Part shown: positions 18,138 to 26,210 of the stretch, piece by piece | Position numbering within the stretch: position 1 is the stretch's first letter | Layout of the letters: every line of letters starts with the position of its first letter | Assembly (NCBI RefSeq): GCF_017086405.1 | Contig: NZ_CP070973.1 | Span: 3,814,739-3,878,738, forward strand | DNA: 64,000 nucleotides | Direction: 5' to 3' | From: Mycobacterium gordonae | GTDB taxonomy: Bacteria > Actinomycetota > Actinomycetes > Mycobacteriales > Mycobacteriaceae | The notes under the pieces: generated by a model | What the model was told of the DNA's origin: nothing | Seen by the model: only the letters and a program-made list of their open reading frames with translations | Databases searched by the model: none | Position numbers and translations under genes: made by a program

Positions 18138-19577
18138 ATGAATCTCGGCACCATCATCGACGCCGCTGCGGTCGCCGATCCGCAGCGGACCGCCCTGATC
18201 ATCGACGGCCACCAGATCAGCTACCGGACCCTTGATGACGCCGTGCGCCGGTGCGCCGGCGGGCTCGCGGCCGCCGGGGTCATCCCTGGCGACCGGGTGG
18301 CGGTCGTCGACACCGCGAGCCTGCTGTCCATCGCCGCACTTCTCGCAGCGGCGCGCCTCGGGGCCGCCGCGGCATTGATGAACCCCGCGCTGACCCCCGC
18401 GGAGGTGCGTGCGCTGCTGGCCAACGCCGGGTGCTGTTCGGTGGCGGTGGCGGGGGAGACGTTCGTTGACCGGCTACCCGCGTCGGTGACGACGCTGACA
18501 GCCGCCGAACTCATCGAGACCGACGCGCCGGTGACGGCCGAAACCGCCGGGGCGCAGGCAGATCGCGCGGCCATGGTCCTGTTCACCAGCGGTACGACCG
18601 GGTTGCCGAAGACCGTGGAGATCGGCAGTCGCCAACTGGCGGCGCGTTTGAGCAGAACATCGCGGCCGTTCGCACCGGACATCCCACCCACACCGGTGAT
18701 GATGTGTGTGCCCTACTTTCACATCGGGGGTTCCCTGGGACTGCTCGCCAGCTTGTACTCGGGCAACACCTTGGTGGTGCAACAGCGGTTTGACGCCGGG
18801 GAATGGTTACGCCTCGTCGCGCGGCATCGGGTCACCGGCATGTTCCTGGTCCCGACAATGCTGCACCGGATTTTGGATCATCCTGACTTCACCGCCGCCG
18901 ATCTGTCGTCGCTGGCCGCCATCACGTACGGCGCCGCGGCAGCGCCGAGCGCGTTGATGCGCAAAGCAATCGCCCAGCTGCCGCATGTCGCGTTCACCAA
19001 CGTCTTCGGCCAAACCGAGACGATGGGGACCTACGCCAACCTGACGCCGGAAGACCACTACGATCCGGCACGGGCGGGATCGGTCGGCCGGCCGTTGCCC
19101 GGGGTCGGAGTACGCGTGGTGGATCCGGCTACCGGCACCGATGTGAAGCCGGGGGCTGTCGGTGAGTTGTGGGTGAACTCCCCGGTCAACACCGTGGCGG
19201 GCTGGCTACGCACCGGCGATCTGGGCCGGGTGGACGCCGACGGCTACATCTTCCCCAGCGGCAGGCTGCGCGACACCATCAACCGTGGCGGAGAGAAGTT
19301 CGGGCCTATCGAAGTCGAGGAGGCGTTGCGTTCCCACCCGGCGGTCCGCGACGTCGCGGTCGCCGGAATATCCGACGACGAACTCGGACAGCGGGTGGGC
19401 GCCGCGGTGGTAGCCCGGGCAGCCGTGACACTCGACGAGCTACGCGCCCACTGCCGGGAAATGATCGCCTATTTCAAGCTGCCGGAACGACTGGCTCTAG
19501 TCGACGATATTCCCTACAACGCGACCGGCAAGGTCGACCGCCGACGACTCGCGGATCTGATCCTCGAACGTTCTTAG
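18138..19577 (+). CDS. Acyl-CoA synthetase / AMP-dependent ligase (FadD-type)
   Basis: A 479-residue class I adenylate-forming enzyme. Visible motifs in order: P-loop LFTSGTTGLPKTVE (about 150), VFGQTETMGTY (A5), WLRTGDLGRVDADGY with the ATP-ribose Asp (A7), RLRDTINRGGEKFGPIEVEE (hinge, A8), and NATGKVDRRRL with the catalytic Lys (A10). It activates a carboxylic acid as acyl-AMP and then acyl-CoA. It is rather short for FadD, closer to aryl- or short-chain acid ligases, so an aromatic or alicyclic acid substrate is possible. The last four bases overlap the convergent nitronate monooxygenase. Confidence 0.88.
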   Translation: MNLGTIIDAAAVADPQRTALIIDGHQISYRTLDDAVRRCAGGLAAAGVIPGDRVAVVDTASLLSIAALLAAARLGAAAALMNPALTPAEVRALLANAGCCSVAVAGETFVDRLPASVTTLTAAELIETDAPVTAETAGAQADRAAMVLFTSGTTGLPKTVEIGSRQLAARLSRTSRPFAPDIPPTPVMMCVPYFHIGGSLGLLASLYSGNTLVVQQRFDAGEWLRLVARHRVTGMFLVPTMLHRILDHPDFTAADLSSLAAITYGAAAAPSALMRKAIAQLPHVAFTNVFGQTETMGTYANLTPEDHYDPARAGSVGRPLPGVGVRVVDPATGTDVKPGAVGELWVNSPVNTVAGWLRTGDLGRVDADGYIFPSGRLRDTINRGGEKFGPIEVEEALRSHPAVRDVAVAGISDDELGQRVGAAVVARAAVTLDELRAHCREMIAYFKLPERLALVDDIPYNATGKVDRRRLADLILERS

Positions 19578-20542
19578 GCGTTGTCTCGGTTGAGGATTCG
19601 CGCCGCGTCACTGACCATCGCCGCCACGATATCGGCGGCGGGCCGAATGTCGTGGATAAGCCCGACGGCCTCACCGACCAGCACGGTGTCGACGTCGAAA
19701 TCCTCGGCGGCGACTCCCTTTCGGTAAGCGGTGATGGCCTCCGGCAGCCGTGCGAGCAGTTCGTCCGGGTTGGCATGCCAGCGGCGGATCAGCGCATTGC
19801 TCACCACCCGCAGATCGTAGCCCTCGGGCCAATCACGTTGTCGCACAAGGTCGAAGACGCTTGTCCGCAGCGTCTCGTCGCCGTCGGCCGCGATAGCCCT
19901 TTGGTGCGCCGCGGCTGACACCAGGGCTTCGGCGGATGCCCAGAACCTGGTGCCGACCAAGACCCCGTCGGCGCCGAGCGCAAGAGCTGCGGCCAGTCCG
20001 CGACCGTCGGCGACGCCCCCGGCCGCCACCACCAGTGTCGACGCCGCACGTTCGGCGACCAGGTCGACGACCTGCGGTACCAGCGTGAAGGTCGAGCGGG
20101 CACTCATCCCATGCCCGCCCGCCTCGGCGCCCTGGGCAACGATGACGTCTGCTCCGACATCCAGCGCCCGCCGCGCCTGGGCCAGGGTCTGCACCTGCGC
20201 GGTCAACGGAACACCGGCCCGGCGGATGCGGTCCCCGAGTGGCTCGAGCTCGCCGAATGACAGCATGACCGTCGGCGGCCGCTGGGCCAGCACGATGTCG
20301 AGCAGCTCCGGGTTGCGCGCCACGCTCCAAGTGATGAAGCCGTATCCGACGCGGGCACCGTCTGCGTCGCCGATCTCCGAACGCAGCCAGGCCGCGTCGC
20401 CGTAGCCGCCGCCGACGAGCCCCAGGCCGCCCGCGGCAGTGACCGCGGCGGCCAGCCGGCCACCGGAGACCATGGCCATCGGCGCCAACAGGATCGGATG
20501 CTCAATGGCAAGGAAATCGGTCAGGCGCGTCTTGAGTGTCAT
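19574..20542 (-). CDS. Nitronate monooxygenase family (2-nitropropane dioxygenase-like)
   Basis: The 322-residue product is a TIM-barrel flavoprotein with NMO/NPD signatures: HPILLAPMAMVSGGRLAAAV at the N-terminus, AGGLGLVGGGYGD, VIVAQGAEAGGHGMS with the family His, and AAGGVADGRGLAAALALGADGVLVGTRF for phosphate and flavin binding. Members oxidise alkyl nitronates or act as enoyl reductase-like or quinone reductases. The gene is convergent with the acyl-CoA synthetase (4-base overlap) and lies 27 bases downstream of a hydrolase in the same orientation, suggesting a two-gene operon under the TetR site described nearby. Confidence 0.9.
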   Translation of the reverse strand: MTLKTRLTDFLAIEHPILLAPMAMVSGGRLAAAVTAAGGLGLVGGGYGDAAWLRSEIGDADGARVGYGFITWSVARNPELLDIVLAQRPPTVMLSFGELEPLGDRIRRAGVPLTAQVQTLAQARRALDVGADVIVAQGAEAGGHGMSARSTFTLVPQVVDLVAERAASTLVVAAGGVADGRGLAAALALGADGVLVGTRFWASAEALVSAAAHQRAIAADGDETLRTSVFDLVRQRDWPEGYDLRVVSNALIRRWHANPDELLARLPEAITAYRKGVAAEDFDVDTVLVGEAVGLIHDIRPAADIVAAMVSDAARILNRDNA

Positions 20543-20569
20543 CGTTGTGCCTTCGTTGCGGGTCCGCCC

Positions 20570-21373
20570 TCACCTCCGAGAGCTGACCGCCCCCAGAAAC
20601 GGCTCGGCGACGGCGAGGAAGCCGTCGGGATCCGAGGAAAACACGACGTGCCCGGTATCGAGGACCTCGAAACGGGATCCGCTGATGGACTCCTGAGTAG
20701 CTCGCCCGGCGCGCAGCGGTATCGCAATATCACTCCCGCCCCAGACGATCAGCGTCGGCGCAGTCAGCTCGGCGGCACGGCTGCGCAAATCGTGCTCGGG
20801 CGTCGCGAAGCTACGCCACAGCGACGCCGCGGCGCGGGCACCGTCGACTGATTCAGCGCGTGCGATCGCGCGCTCGGCGATCCGGCGGTCGCTGTCGGTC
20901 CTGACTTTCATGTAACTCCGAACGAACAGCGGCGCGGCGCGGCGGAATATGGCTGGCGTGCCCATCAAGCGACAGAAGCTACGAGACAGAGGATCCCACG
21001 GAACGAACCCACCGGAATTAACCAGGACCAGGCCTGCGACGCAGTCGGGGCGATTGATCGCTAGCCGCGCCGCGGCGAACCCGCCGACCGAATTTCCGAC
21101 AACCAGTACGCGCGAAAGAGCGAGACCGTCGACCACGTCTTCAAGTACATCGGCGAATAGTGGAGCAGTGGGTGCGGCGCCGGCGGCCACTGAATCCGAT
21201 TCCCCGTGCCCCGGCCAGTCCACGGCGATGGTGCGGTAATGCCGGGCGAGCCGGTCGACGATCGGGTCGAAATCATGCCGATCGTGCAACGTTGCGTGCA
21301 AGAGCAAAATGGCTGGCCCACTTCCGAGTTCGCGACAGGCGACGCGGCCCGCCCTGGTGTGGACAGTGGTCAT
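20570..21373 (-). CDS. Alpha/beta hydrolase
   Basis: The product has 267 residues with the alpha/beta hydrolase fold. ILLLHATLHDRHDFDP supplies the oxyanion region, VDWPGHGESDS follows, the nucleophile elbow is GNSVGG (usual G-x-S-x-G), and the acid and base are in VWGGSDIAIPL and LDTGHVVF. ATG at 21373 follows GGGAG by seven bases. It is divergent from a TetR gene with a palindrome between them, and upstream of the nitronate monooxygenase. This suggests an inducible hydrolase-plus-flavoenzyme catabolic unit, possibly for a cyclic or meta-cleavage type substrate (inference). Confidence 0.88.
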   Translation of the reverse strand: MTTVHTRAGRVACRELGSGPAILLLHATLHDRHDFDPIVDRLARHYRTIAVDWPGHGESDSVAAGAAPTAPLFADVLEDVVDGLALSRVLVVGNSVGGFAAARLAINRPDCVAGLVLVNSGGFVPWDPLSRSFCRLMGTPAIFRRAAPLFVRSYMKVRTDSDRRIAERAIARAESVDGARAAASLWRSFATPEHDLRSRAAELTAPTLIVWGGSDIAIPLRAGRATQESISGSRFEVLDTGHVVFSSDPDGFLAVAEPFLGAVSSRR

Positions 21374-21392
21374 GGCAATCTCCCGTCGTGCT

Positions 21393-21410
21393 TGACCGAC
21401 TGGTCGGTCA
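21393..21410. promoter_or_regulatory. TetR-type operator palindrome
   Basis: TGACCGACTGGTCGGTCA is a perfect inverted repeat of two 8-base arms (TGACCGAC / GTCGGTCA) around TG. It lies 20 bases upstream of the hydrolase ATG and 55 bases upstream of the TetR GTG, in the divergent gap. Size, symmetry and place fit a TetR dimer site controlling both genes. Confidence 0.75.
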
Positions 21411-21465
21411 CACCGAACGCTTCCACAAGGAGGTTGACAAGAGTCACCATGGGAGGCTTCGCGAC

Positions 21466-22011
21466 GTGAGATCGCCTGAGCCAGGCCGGACTGCACTGCT
21501 GGATGCCGGCCAGCGGCTGTTAGGGACCGCCGACTTGACCAGAATTTCCGTCAACGCCATTGTCGGCGAGGCGAACATGGCCAAGGGCAGCTTCTATCAG
21601 CATTGGACCAGCCGGTCCGATTACATTCGCGCGCTCCATACCCGCTTCCATCTTCGCTTGGAGGAACTGATCGCCGCGGCCACGGCAGACCTTCCGCCCG
21701 GCAAAGACCGGCTCAGAGCCGGAATGAATGCCTACCTCGACGGTTGTCTGGCCGAACCGGCCACCAAGGCGCTGCTGGTCCAGTCGCGCACCGAGGCCAG
21801 CCTCGGTGACTTAGTCGCCGACCGCAACGCGAACGCCGCATCCCTCATGCTGCCCGACCTGACTGCACTGGGTTGGACCTCAGCGCAATCGATCGCGGTA
21901 TTGCTCGTTGCGGCGATCGCCGAGACAGCGCTGATGGAACTCAGCAGGGGCGAGCGGGACGAGGCGTTGCGCAAGGCATTGGAGCGCCTGGCCACCGGCG
22001 AACGCCGCTGA
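21466..22011 (+). CDS. TetR/AcrR family transcriptional repressor
   Basis: The product has 181 residues. The N-terminal HTH is visible as ALLDAGQRLLGT, RISVNAIVGEANMAKGSFYQHW and RSDYIRALH (about residues 8-50), the standard TetR DNA-binding domain; the rest is an all-helical ligand domain. GTG at 21466 has GGGAGG nine bases upstream and is preferred to farther upstream in-frame starts, which would run through the operator. It is divergent from the alpha/beta hydrolase and presumably represses both itself and the hydrolase operon. The ligand is unknown. Confidence 0.88.
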   Translation: MRSPEPGRTALLDAGQRLLGTADLTRISVNAIVGEANMAKGSFYQHWTSRSDYIRALHTRFHLRLEELIAAATADLPPGKDRLRAGMNAYLDGCLAEPATKALLVQSRTEASLGDLVADRNANAASLMLPDLTALGWTSAQSIAVLLVAAIAETALMELSRGERDEALRKALERLATGERR

Positions 22012-22017
22012 CGCCCA

Positions 22018-22617
22018 TCAGGCCAGCGGCGCCAACCCGGAGCGCACCAGTTCCAGGCTCTTGGCCACCAATTCGCCGAGATCGCCAAGACAGCCGTCGC
22101 GGCCCCAGTGTTCCACTGCCGCAACAAGAGCCGCCGCCAGCGTGGAGCCGGCCACGTCGGCGACCAGGTCGATGTCGGGCACTTCGGGATGCCGGGCCCG
22201 GACGAATTCGGTCAGCACGGCGGCGAATGAGGCTTGCACGACCCGTAGGTGCCCGGCGATGCGCTCGGCACTGATCAACTCGGCGCGGGCGGTCGCGGCT
22301 TGGCGGACCACTTCGAGATCGTGCGGGAAGGCGCCGACACTGGCCAGCACCGCGTCGAAAAGCGGCTCCGACGCCGGCCGACCGGCCAGCGCCTCGGCCA
22401 GCCATTCCAGCTGTGTCTCGTAGTCCTGGAACAGCACCGCCTCTTTGGTCGGGAAATGCCGGAAGAAGGTGCGCTGGGTGACGCCCGCCTCGCGGGCCAG
22501 CTCCGTCACGGTGACGTTGGCGAATCCCTTACCCGCAAAGCATTTCAGCGCCGCCAGCCGAAGCGCCTCATGCGTCGACCGGCGCCGCACCTGGTGACCG
22601 TTCATCGGGGCGCTCAT
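22018..22617 (-). CDS. TetR family transcriptional regulator
   Basis: The 199-residue product has an N-terminal HTH: RRRSTHEALRLAALKCFAGKGFANVTVTELAREAGVTQRTFFRHFPTKEAVLF in sequence, about residues 9-60 (family-typical recognition helix TQRTFFRHF). The C-terminal domain is helical and Ala/Leu-rich. ATG at 22617 is chosen; a second ATG four codons on is possible. The gene is convergent with the previous TetR gene (six-base gap) and divergent from the flavoprotein gene. The intervening region has a perfect 14-base palindrome, so it likely regulates that flavoprotein. Confidence 0.87.
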   Translation of the reverse strand: MSAPMNGHQVRRRSTHEALRLAALKCFAGKGFANVTVTELAREAGVTQRTFFRHFPTKEAVLFQDYETQLEWLAEALAGRPASEPLFDAVLASVGAFPHDLEVVRQAATARAELISAERIAGHLRVVQASFAAVLTEFVRARHPEVPDIDLVADVAGSTLAAALVAAVEHWGRDGCLGDLGELVAKSLELVRSGLAPLA

Positions 22618-22671
22618 GTCCACACGGATGGTATCCGACCCAAAGACGGCAGTGCTGACATCTTCAAATTT

Positions 22672-22685
22672 TGTCAGTACTGACA
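22672..22685. promoter_or_regulatory. Perfect 14-bp palindrome, probable TetR operator
   Basis: TGTCAGTACTGACA is fully self-complementary and lies between the TetR gene (start 22617) and the divergent flavoprotein gene (start 22724). A related half-site, GCTGACA, occurs at 22654-22660, about 25 bases away and on the same helical side within error. Together they could be a pair of repressor sites. Confidence 0.72.
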
Positions 22686-22723
22686 TATTCTTGCCGGGCG
22701 GGTCTCGGTGAGGAGGTCGGACG

Positions 22724-24295
22724 GTGACGGATTTCGACGCGATCGTGGTGGGCGCCGGGCACAATGGATTGACCGCAGCGGCGATTCTGCAACGGGCGGG
22801 ACTGCGCACGGTCTGCCTGGAAGCCAACACCTACGCGGGGGGCATGGCGGCAACCGTCGAATTGATCGACGGGTTCCGTTACGAGATCGCCGGTTCCGTA
22901 CAGTTCCCGACGGCCAGCCAGATCACCAAAGATCTCGGCCTGGACAGACTGCCCACCGTCGAACCCGACGTGATGTCCACCAACATCGGCGAAAACGGCG
23001 AAGAACCGTTGGTCTTCTACCGCGACCCGATGCAACTGATGACCCATCTGGGGGAGAAGCACGGCTTCGAGGCGGTCACCGGAATGGCCGAACTCGTCGG
23101 CTGGAGCCAGGGGCCGGCGAAAGCGCTGGGCCGCTTCGATGTTCGTAAACCGCCGAAGACGCTCGACGAGATGTACGCCTGTGCGGCCAACCAGGCGGAG
23201 CGTCGGGCGATCCACGAGATGCTGTTCGGCTCGGCGATGGACGTCATCGACCGCTATCTGCCCGACCAGGACAGGCACGCGGTGATGCGCGGCATGCTGG
23301 CCTTCCTGGCGGTGAACTCCACCTACCGGGGTCCCTACACGCCGGGCAGCGCGACCTGCCTGGCATTCGCCCTGGCGGTGCCCGACAACAACGCCCCAAT
23401 GATGACCAAACTCAAGGGCGGCATCGGCGCACTCACCGAGCATCTGCGCGGGCTCTTCTGTTCCCACGGCGGTGAGATCCGGTTCCGCGCCAAGGTCGAG
23501 CGGATACTCGTCGATCGCGGCAAAGTGACCGGCGTTCGACTGCGGGACGGCTCGACCATCACCGCGCCGATCGTGGTGTCCAATCTCGCGCCCGATCTCA
23601 CTCTGATCGAGTTGATCGACCCGGAACATGTACCTGCCGAACTTGTTTCGCGCGTCTCAGACCGAGACCACCGCGCCTCGTTCATCCAGATGCACTTCGC
23701 CCTCGACGGCCTGCCGGAGTTCGCGGCGCCCTATGAGCTGCTGAACGAGGAGGGCATGCAGATGTCGATCGGCATTTTCGGCTCACCGGAAGAGCAACAG
23801 CGGCACTGGGAGAACAGTCGGCGCGGCATCGTCCCGGACAACCCGTCGATGGGCATGCAGATCCCGTCAGTGCACGACCCGGGCCTCGCCCCGCCCGGCA
23901 AGCACGCCGCCAGCGCCTACGCGTACGCCTTCCCGGTGGAAGTCGCCCGCGACCAGCATGGGCATCTCAAGAATGAGATGGCGCAACGGGTTATCGACAA
24001 GATCACCAGATTCGCCCCGAACTTCAAGGACATCGTGCTCCGCCACATCACGTTCGCGCCCTATCACATGAGCACCATGTTCGCGGCCCCGGCGGGGGAT
24101 TTCTGTCACGGGCTGCTGCACCCGGACCTGATGGGGCCAAACCGTCCCGGCCCCAGGGGCTTTCTCGATTTCCCGATCCCGATCGCCGGTCTCTACCTCG
24201 GCGGTGCGGGATGCCACGGCGGACCCGGCATCACTTTCACGCCGGGATACAACGCCGCCTACCAAGCCCTCGAGGATGCGGGCTCGGCGACGTAG
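22724..24295 (+). CDS. FAD-dependent oxidoreductase, phytoene desaturase-like
   Basis: A 523-residue flavoprotein. The N-terminal Rossmann motif AIVVGAGHNGLTAAAIL with LEANTYAGGM binds FAD, and the C-terminal IAGLYLGGAGCHGGPGITFTPGYNAA is the closing FAD motif of the CrtI/phytoene desaturase-like superfamily. GTG at 22724 has AGGAGG seven bases upstream. No other carotenoid genes are nearby, so carotenoid synthesis is not implied. Members of this branch in mycobacteria act on unknown hydrophobic substrates. It is divergent from, and probably repressed by, the adjacent TetR protein. Confidence 0.88.
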   Translation: MTDFDAIVVGAGHNGLTAAAILQRAGLRTVCLEANTYAGGMAATVELIDGFRYEIAGSVQFPTASQITKDLGLDRLPTVEPDVMSTNIGENGEEPLVFYRDPMQLMTHLGEKHGFEAVTGMAELVGWSQGPAKALGRFDVRKPPKTLDEMYACAANQAERRAIHEMLFGSAMDVIDRYLPDQDRHAVMRGMLAFLAVNSTYRGPYTPGSATCLAFALAVPDNNAPMMTKLKGGIGALTEHLRGLFCSHGGEIRFRAKVERILVDRGKVTGVRLRDGSTITAPIVVSNLAPDLTLIELIDPEHVPAELVSRVSDRDHRASFIQMHFALDGLPEFAAPYELLNEEGMQMSIGIFGSPEEQQRHWENSRRGIVPDNPSMGMQIPSVHDPGLAPPGKHAASAYAYAFPVEVARDQHGHLKNEMAQRVIDKITRFAPNFKDIVLRHITFAPYHMSTMFAAPAGDFCHGLLHPDLMGPNRPGPRGFLDFPIPIAGLYLGGAGCHGGPGITFTPGYNAAYQALEDAGSAT

Positions 24296-24299
24296 CTTC

Positions 24300-24743
24300 T
24301 CAGGCGCCCTTCTTCACCTTCAGGACGCGCTTGCGCAGCCCCTTGGTCGCGGTGTCCATCAGGGCTTTGGCACCCTGCCTGACAAAGAAGCCAGGCACCG
24401 GCGCACTCAATTCGACGGTCAGGTCGAAACGCACGCGGGTGGAGTCGCCGTCGGGAATCAGGGTGTAACGCCCGTCCTGGGCCTTCTGCTGCCTGGCTTC
24501 CACCAAGGTCCAGCTCACCCCGTCGTCGTGCACCATGTAGGCCAGCACCTGTTCTTCGGTGAACCCGACGAGTTTGACGACCTGCCGCGATTTGAGCGGA
24601 TGACCCTGGTCATCGCGCTCGAGGACGTCGACGGTCTTGTGCACCGAAGACCACTCCGGCAGCGTCTCCATGTCGAGCAACACATCCATGATCTCCTCGG
24701 GCGTCGCCTCGATGACGACCTCGCGGGATTCGGTGACAGCCAT
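24300..24743 (-). CDS. SRPBCC family protein (polyketide cyclase/START-like)
   Basis: The product has 147 residues: N-terminal strand ESREVVIEATPEEIMDVLLD, LPEWSSVHKTVDVLERDD, and a C-terminal helix ALMDTATKGLRKRVLKV. This is the common mycobacterial SRPBCC subfamily (Rv1546-like) that binds hydrophobic ligands. It is convergent with the flavoprotein, with four bases between stops, and lies downstream of fadB5 on the same strand with a 42-base gap, so it may be the last gene of the ArsR-fadB5 unit. The ligand is unknown. Confidence 0.83.
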   Translation of the reverse strand: MAVTESREVVIEATPEEIMDVLLDMETLPEWSSVHKTVDVLERDDQGHPLKSRQVVKLVGFTEEQVLAYMVHDDGVSWTLVEARQQKAQDGRYTLIPDGDSTRVRFDLTVELSAPVPGFFVRQGAKALMDTATKGLRKRVLKVKKGA

Positions 24744-24785
24744 GCCGCAAACATAACCGCGCCGGCACCGGATGAAACCATCTGC

Positions 24786-25790
24786 TTACGGAACCAGCAC
24801 GACCTTGCCGATGTTCTCCCGGGCCGCCAGGATCCGGTGCGCTTCCGGCGCCTCGGCGAACGGGACCGCCGCGTGCACGACCGGCGCCACCGTCCCGTCG
24901 TGCAGCGCCTTGCTCAGCGGTGTGATCCACGGCTCGAGGGAGCCGCGGTCGTCCCACAACTTGAGCATGTTGAGCCCGATGACGGTCTTCGAGTCCGAGA
25001 GCTGGTCGATGAGGTTGAACCCGCGCAGCATCGCCAGTGCGTGCGGCGCGGCCTTACGCAGCGAACGCTTCTCACCCTCTTGCATGTTCGAAATCCCGTA
25101 GCCGACAAGCCGTCCGCCGGGACGCAGCAGATGATAGGAGCGACGCAGCGAAGTGCCGCCCAGTGCGTCCAGCACCATGTCGTAGGGTCCCAGGCCCTTC
25201 CACCAGCCGTCCTGACGGTAGTCGATCGCATGATCCACTCCGAGTTCGGCGAGCCTGCGGTGCTTGCCCGGAGATGCGGTGCCGTGGATTTCGGCGCCGG
25301 CGGCTTTGGCGAATTGGATGGCAGCAATGCCCACGCCACCTGCGGCGGCGTGGATGAGCACCCGCTCGCCGGCGCGCAACGAGCCGTAACCGTGCAGCCC
25401 GGCCCACGCGGTCGCATAATTCACCGGGACCGCGGCACCCTGCTCGAAACTGACCGCGTCGGGCAGTGCTACCGAGTCGGCAGCGGCGACGTTGACGATT
25501 TCCGCGTAGCCGCCGAAACGCGTTCCCGCCAAGACCCTTTCGCCGATCCGAGCCGGATCGACACCGTCGCCGACGGCGGTCACCGTGCCGGCGACTTCGT
25601 AACCCACGACCGCCGGCAGCTTGGGCGCGTCCGGGTACAGTCCCACTCGGGCGAGGTGGTCGGCGAAGTTGACGCCGGCGGCCCGCACCTCAACCCGCAG
25701 CTGGCCCGGGCCGGGCGGCGGCGGGTCCGGCCGCTGCTGGACCTGCAGTACCGACGGGTCTCCGTGCTTGGTGATGACCACTGCGCGCAT
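24786..25790 (-). CDS. fadB5: Zinc-free MDR quinone oxidoreductase-like (FadB5-type)
   Basis: A 334-residue medium-chain dehydrogenase/reductase. VNFADHLARVGLYPDAPKLP and GYEVAGTV form the N-terminal domain, and HAAAGGVGIAAIQFAKAAGAEIHG is the NADPH-binding Rossmann motif (A-x-x-G-x-x-G). The structural and catalytic zinc cysteines of alcohol dehydrogenases are absent, as in quinone oxidoreductases and VAT-1-like enzymes. Length equals what I recall for M. tuberculosis FadB5 (Rv1912c), and the order fadB5, hydrolase, Rv1914c-like, aceA2 is kept. The ArsR regulator lies 42 bases upstream on the same strand, so it probably controls this gene in response to a redox-active compound. Confidence 0.88.
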   Translation of the reverse strand: MRAVVITKHGDPSVLQVQQRPDPPPPGPGQLRVEVRAAGVNFADHLARVGLYPDAPKLPAVVGYEVAGTVTAVGDGVDPARIGERVLAGTRFGGYAEIVNVAAADSVALPDAVSFEQGAAVPVNYATAWAGLHGYGSLRAGERVLIHAAAGGVGIAAIQFAKAAGAEIHGTASPGKHRRLAELGVDHAIDYRQDGWWKGLGPYDMVLDALGGTSLRRSYHLLRPGGRLVGYGISNMQEGEKRSLRKAAPHALAMLRGFNLIDQLSDSKTVIGLNMLKLWDDRGSLEPWITPLSKALHDGTVAPVVHAAVPFAEAPEAHRILAARENIGKVVLVP

Positions 25791-25832
25791 TAAGAGTCCT
25801 TTCGTGGCGGCGGTCTGCGACCACCGGATGAG

Positions 25833-26156
25833 TTACTCGTTGTCCGTCTTTTCGGCCAACGCGGCAAGCCTTGTCCGCCAGAGCTTTTCGAACGGATGCA
25901 ACCAGTCGCCGAGTTCGGCCAACGGTTCGGCGGTCAACCGGTAGATGCGGCGGCGACCCTGCGCCTCGTCGGCGACCAACCCGGCGTCGCGCAGCACCTT
26001 GAGATGTTCGGCAACGGCCGGACGGCTCAGCTCGAACCGCTCGCTGAGTTCCCCGGCTGATAGGGACTGACAGCTCAGGATTTCAAGGAGCTTGCGCCGC
26101 ACCGGGTTTGCCAACGCGGTGAAGATGCGATCACAGATGCGGTCGGGATTGGCCAC
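25833..26156 (-). CDS. ArsR family repressor, leaderless
   Basis: The 107-residue winged-helix protein shows FTALANPVRRKLLEILSCQ, LSAGELSERFELSRPAVAEHLKVLRDAGLV as recognition helices, and GRRRIYRL for the wing. The classic ArsR metal Cys box is missing (the only Cys precedes the recognition helix), so this is a non-metal or redox/ligand-type ArsR. GTG at 26156 is chosen because the -10 element TATATT ends seven bases upstream, making a leaderless mRNA. An upstream TTG at 26192 would put the promoter inside the gene. It precedes fadB5, the likely target. Confidence 0.85.
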   Translation of the reverse strand: MANPDRICDRIFTALANPVRRKLLEILSCQSLSAGELSERFELSRPAVAEHLKVLRDAGLVADEAQGRRRIYRLTAEPLAELGDWLHPFEKLWRTRLAALAEKTDNE

Positions 26157-26162
26157 CCGCAC

Positions 26163-26192
26163 AATATATGTCGGGTTTTCCCGACATGTCAA
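26163..26192 (-). promoter_or_regulatory. ArsR promoter with operator filling the spacer
   Basis: On the minus strand: TTGACA (-35, 26187-26192) and TATATT (-10, 26163-26168). The 18-base spacer between them (26169-26186) is exactly the inverted repeat TGTCGGG-AAAA-CCCGACA. RNA would start at about 26156, the GTG. ArsR bound here would block RNA polymerase, giving autorepression of arsR-fadB5. Confidence 0.82.
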
Positions 26193-26210
26193 CTTCTTCC
26201 GACATTTTTA

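Noticed and set aside
22724..24295. Carotenoid biosynthesis cluster
   Set aside because: Only a CrtI-like fold is present; no phytoene synthase or cyclase genes lie nearby.
24204..25793. A 529-codon plus-strand frame opposite fadB5 and the SRPBCC gene
   Set aside because: It covers two real minus-strand genes and shows no protein family pattern.
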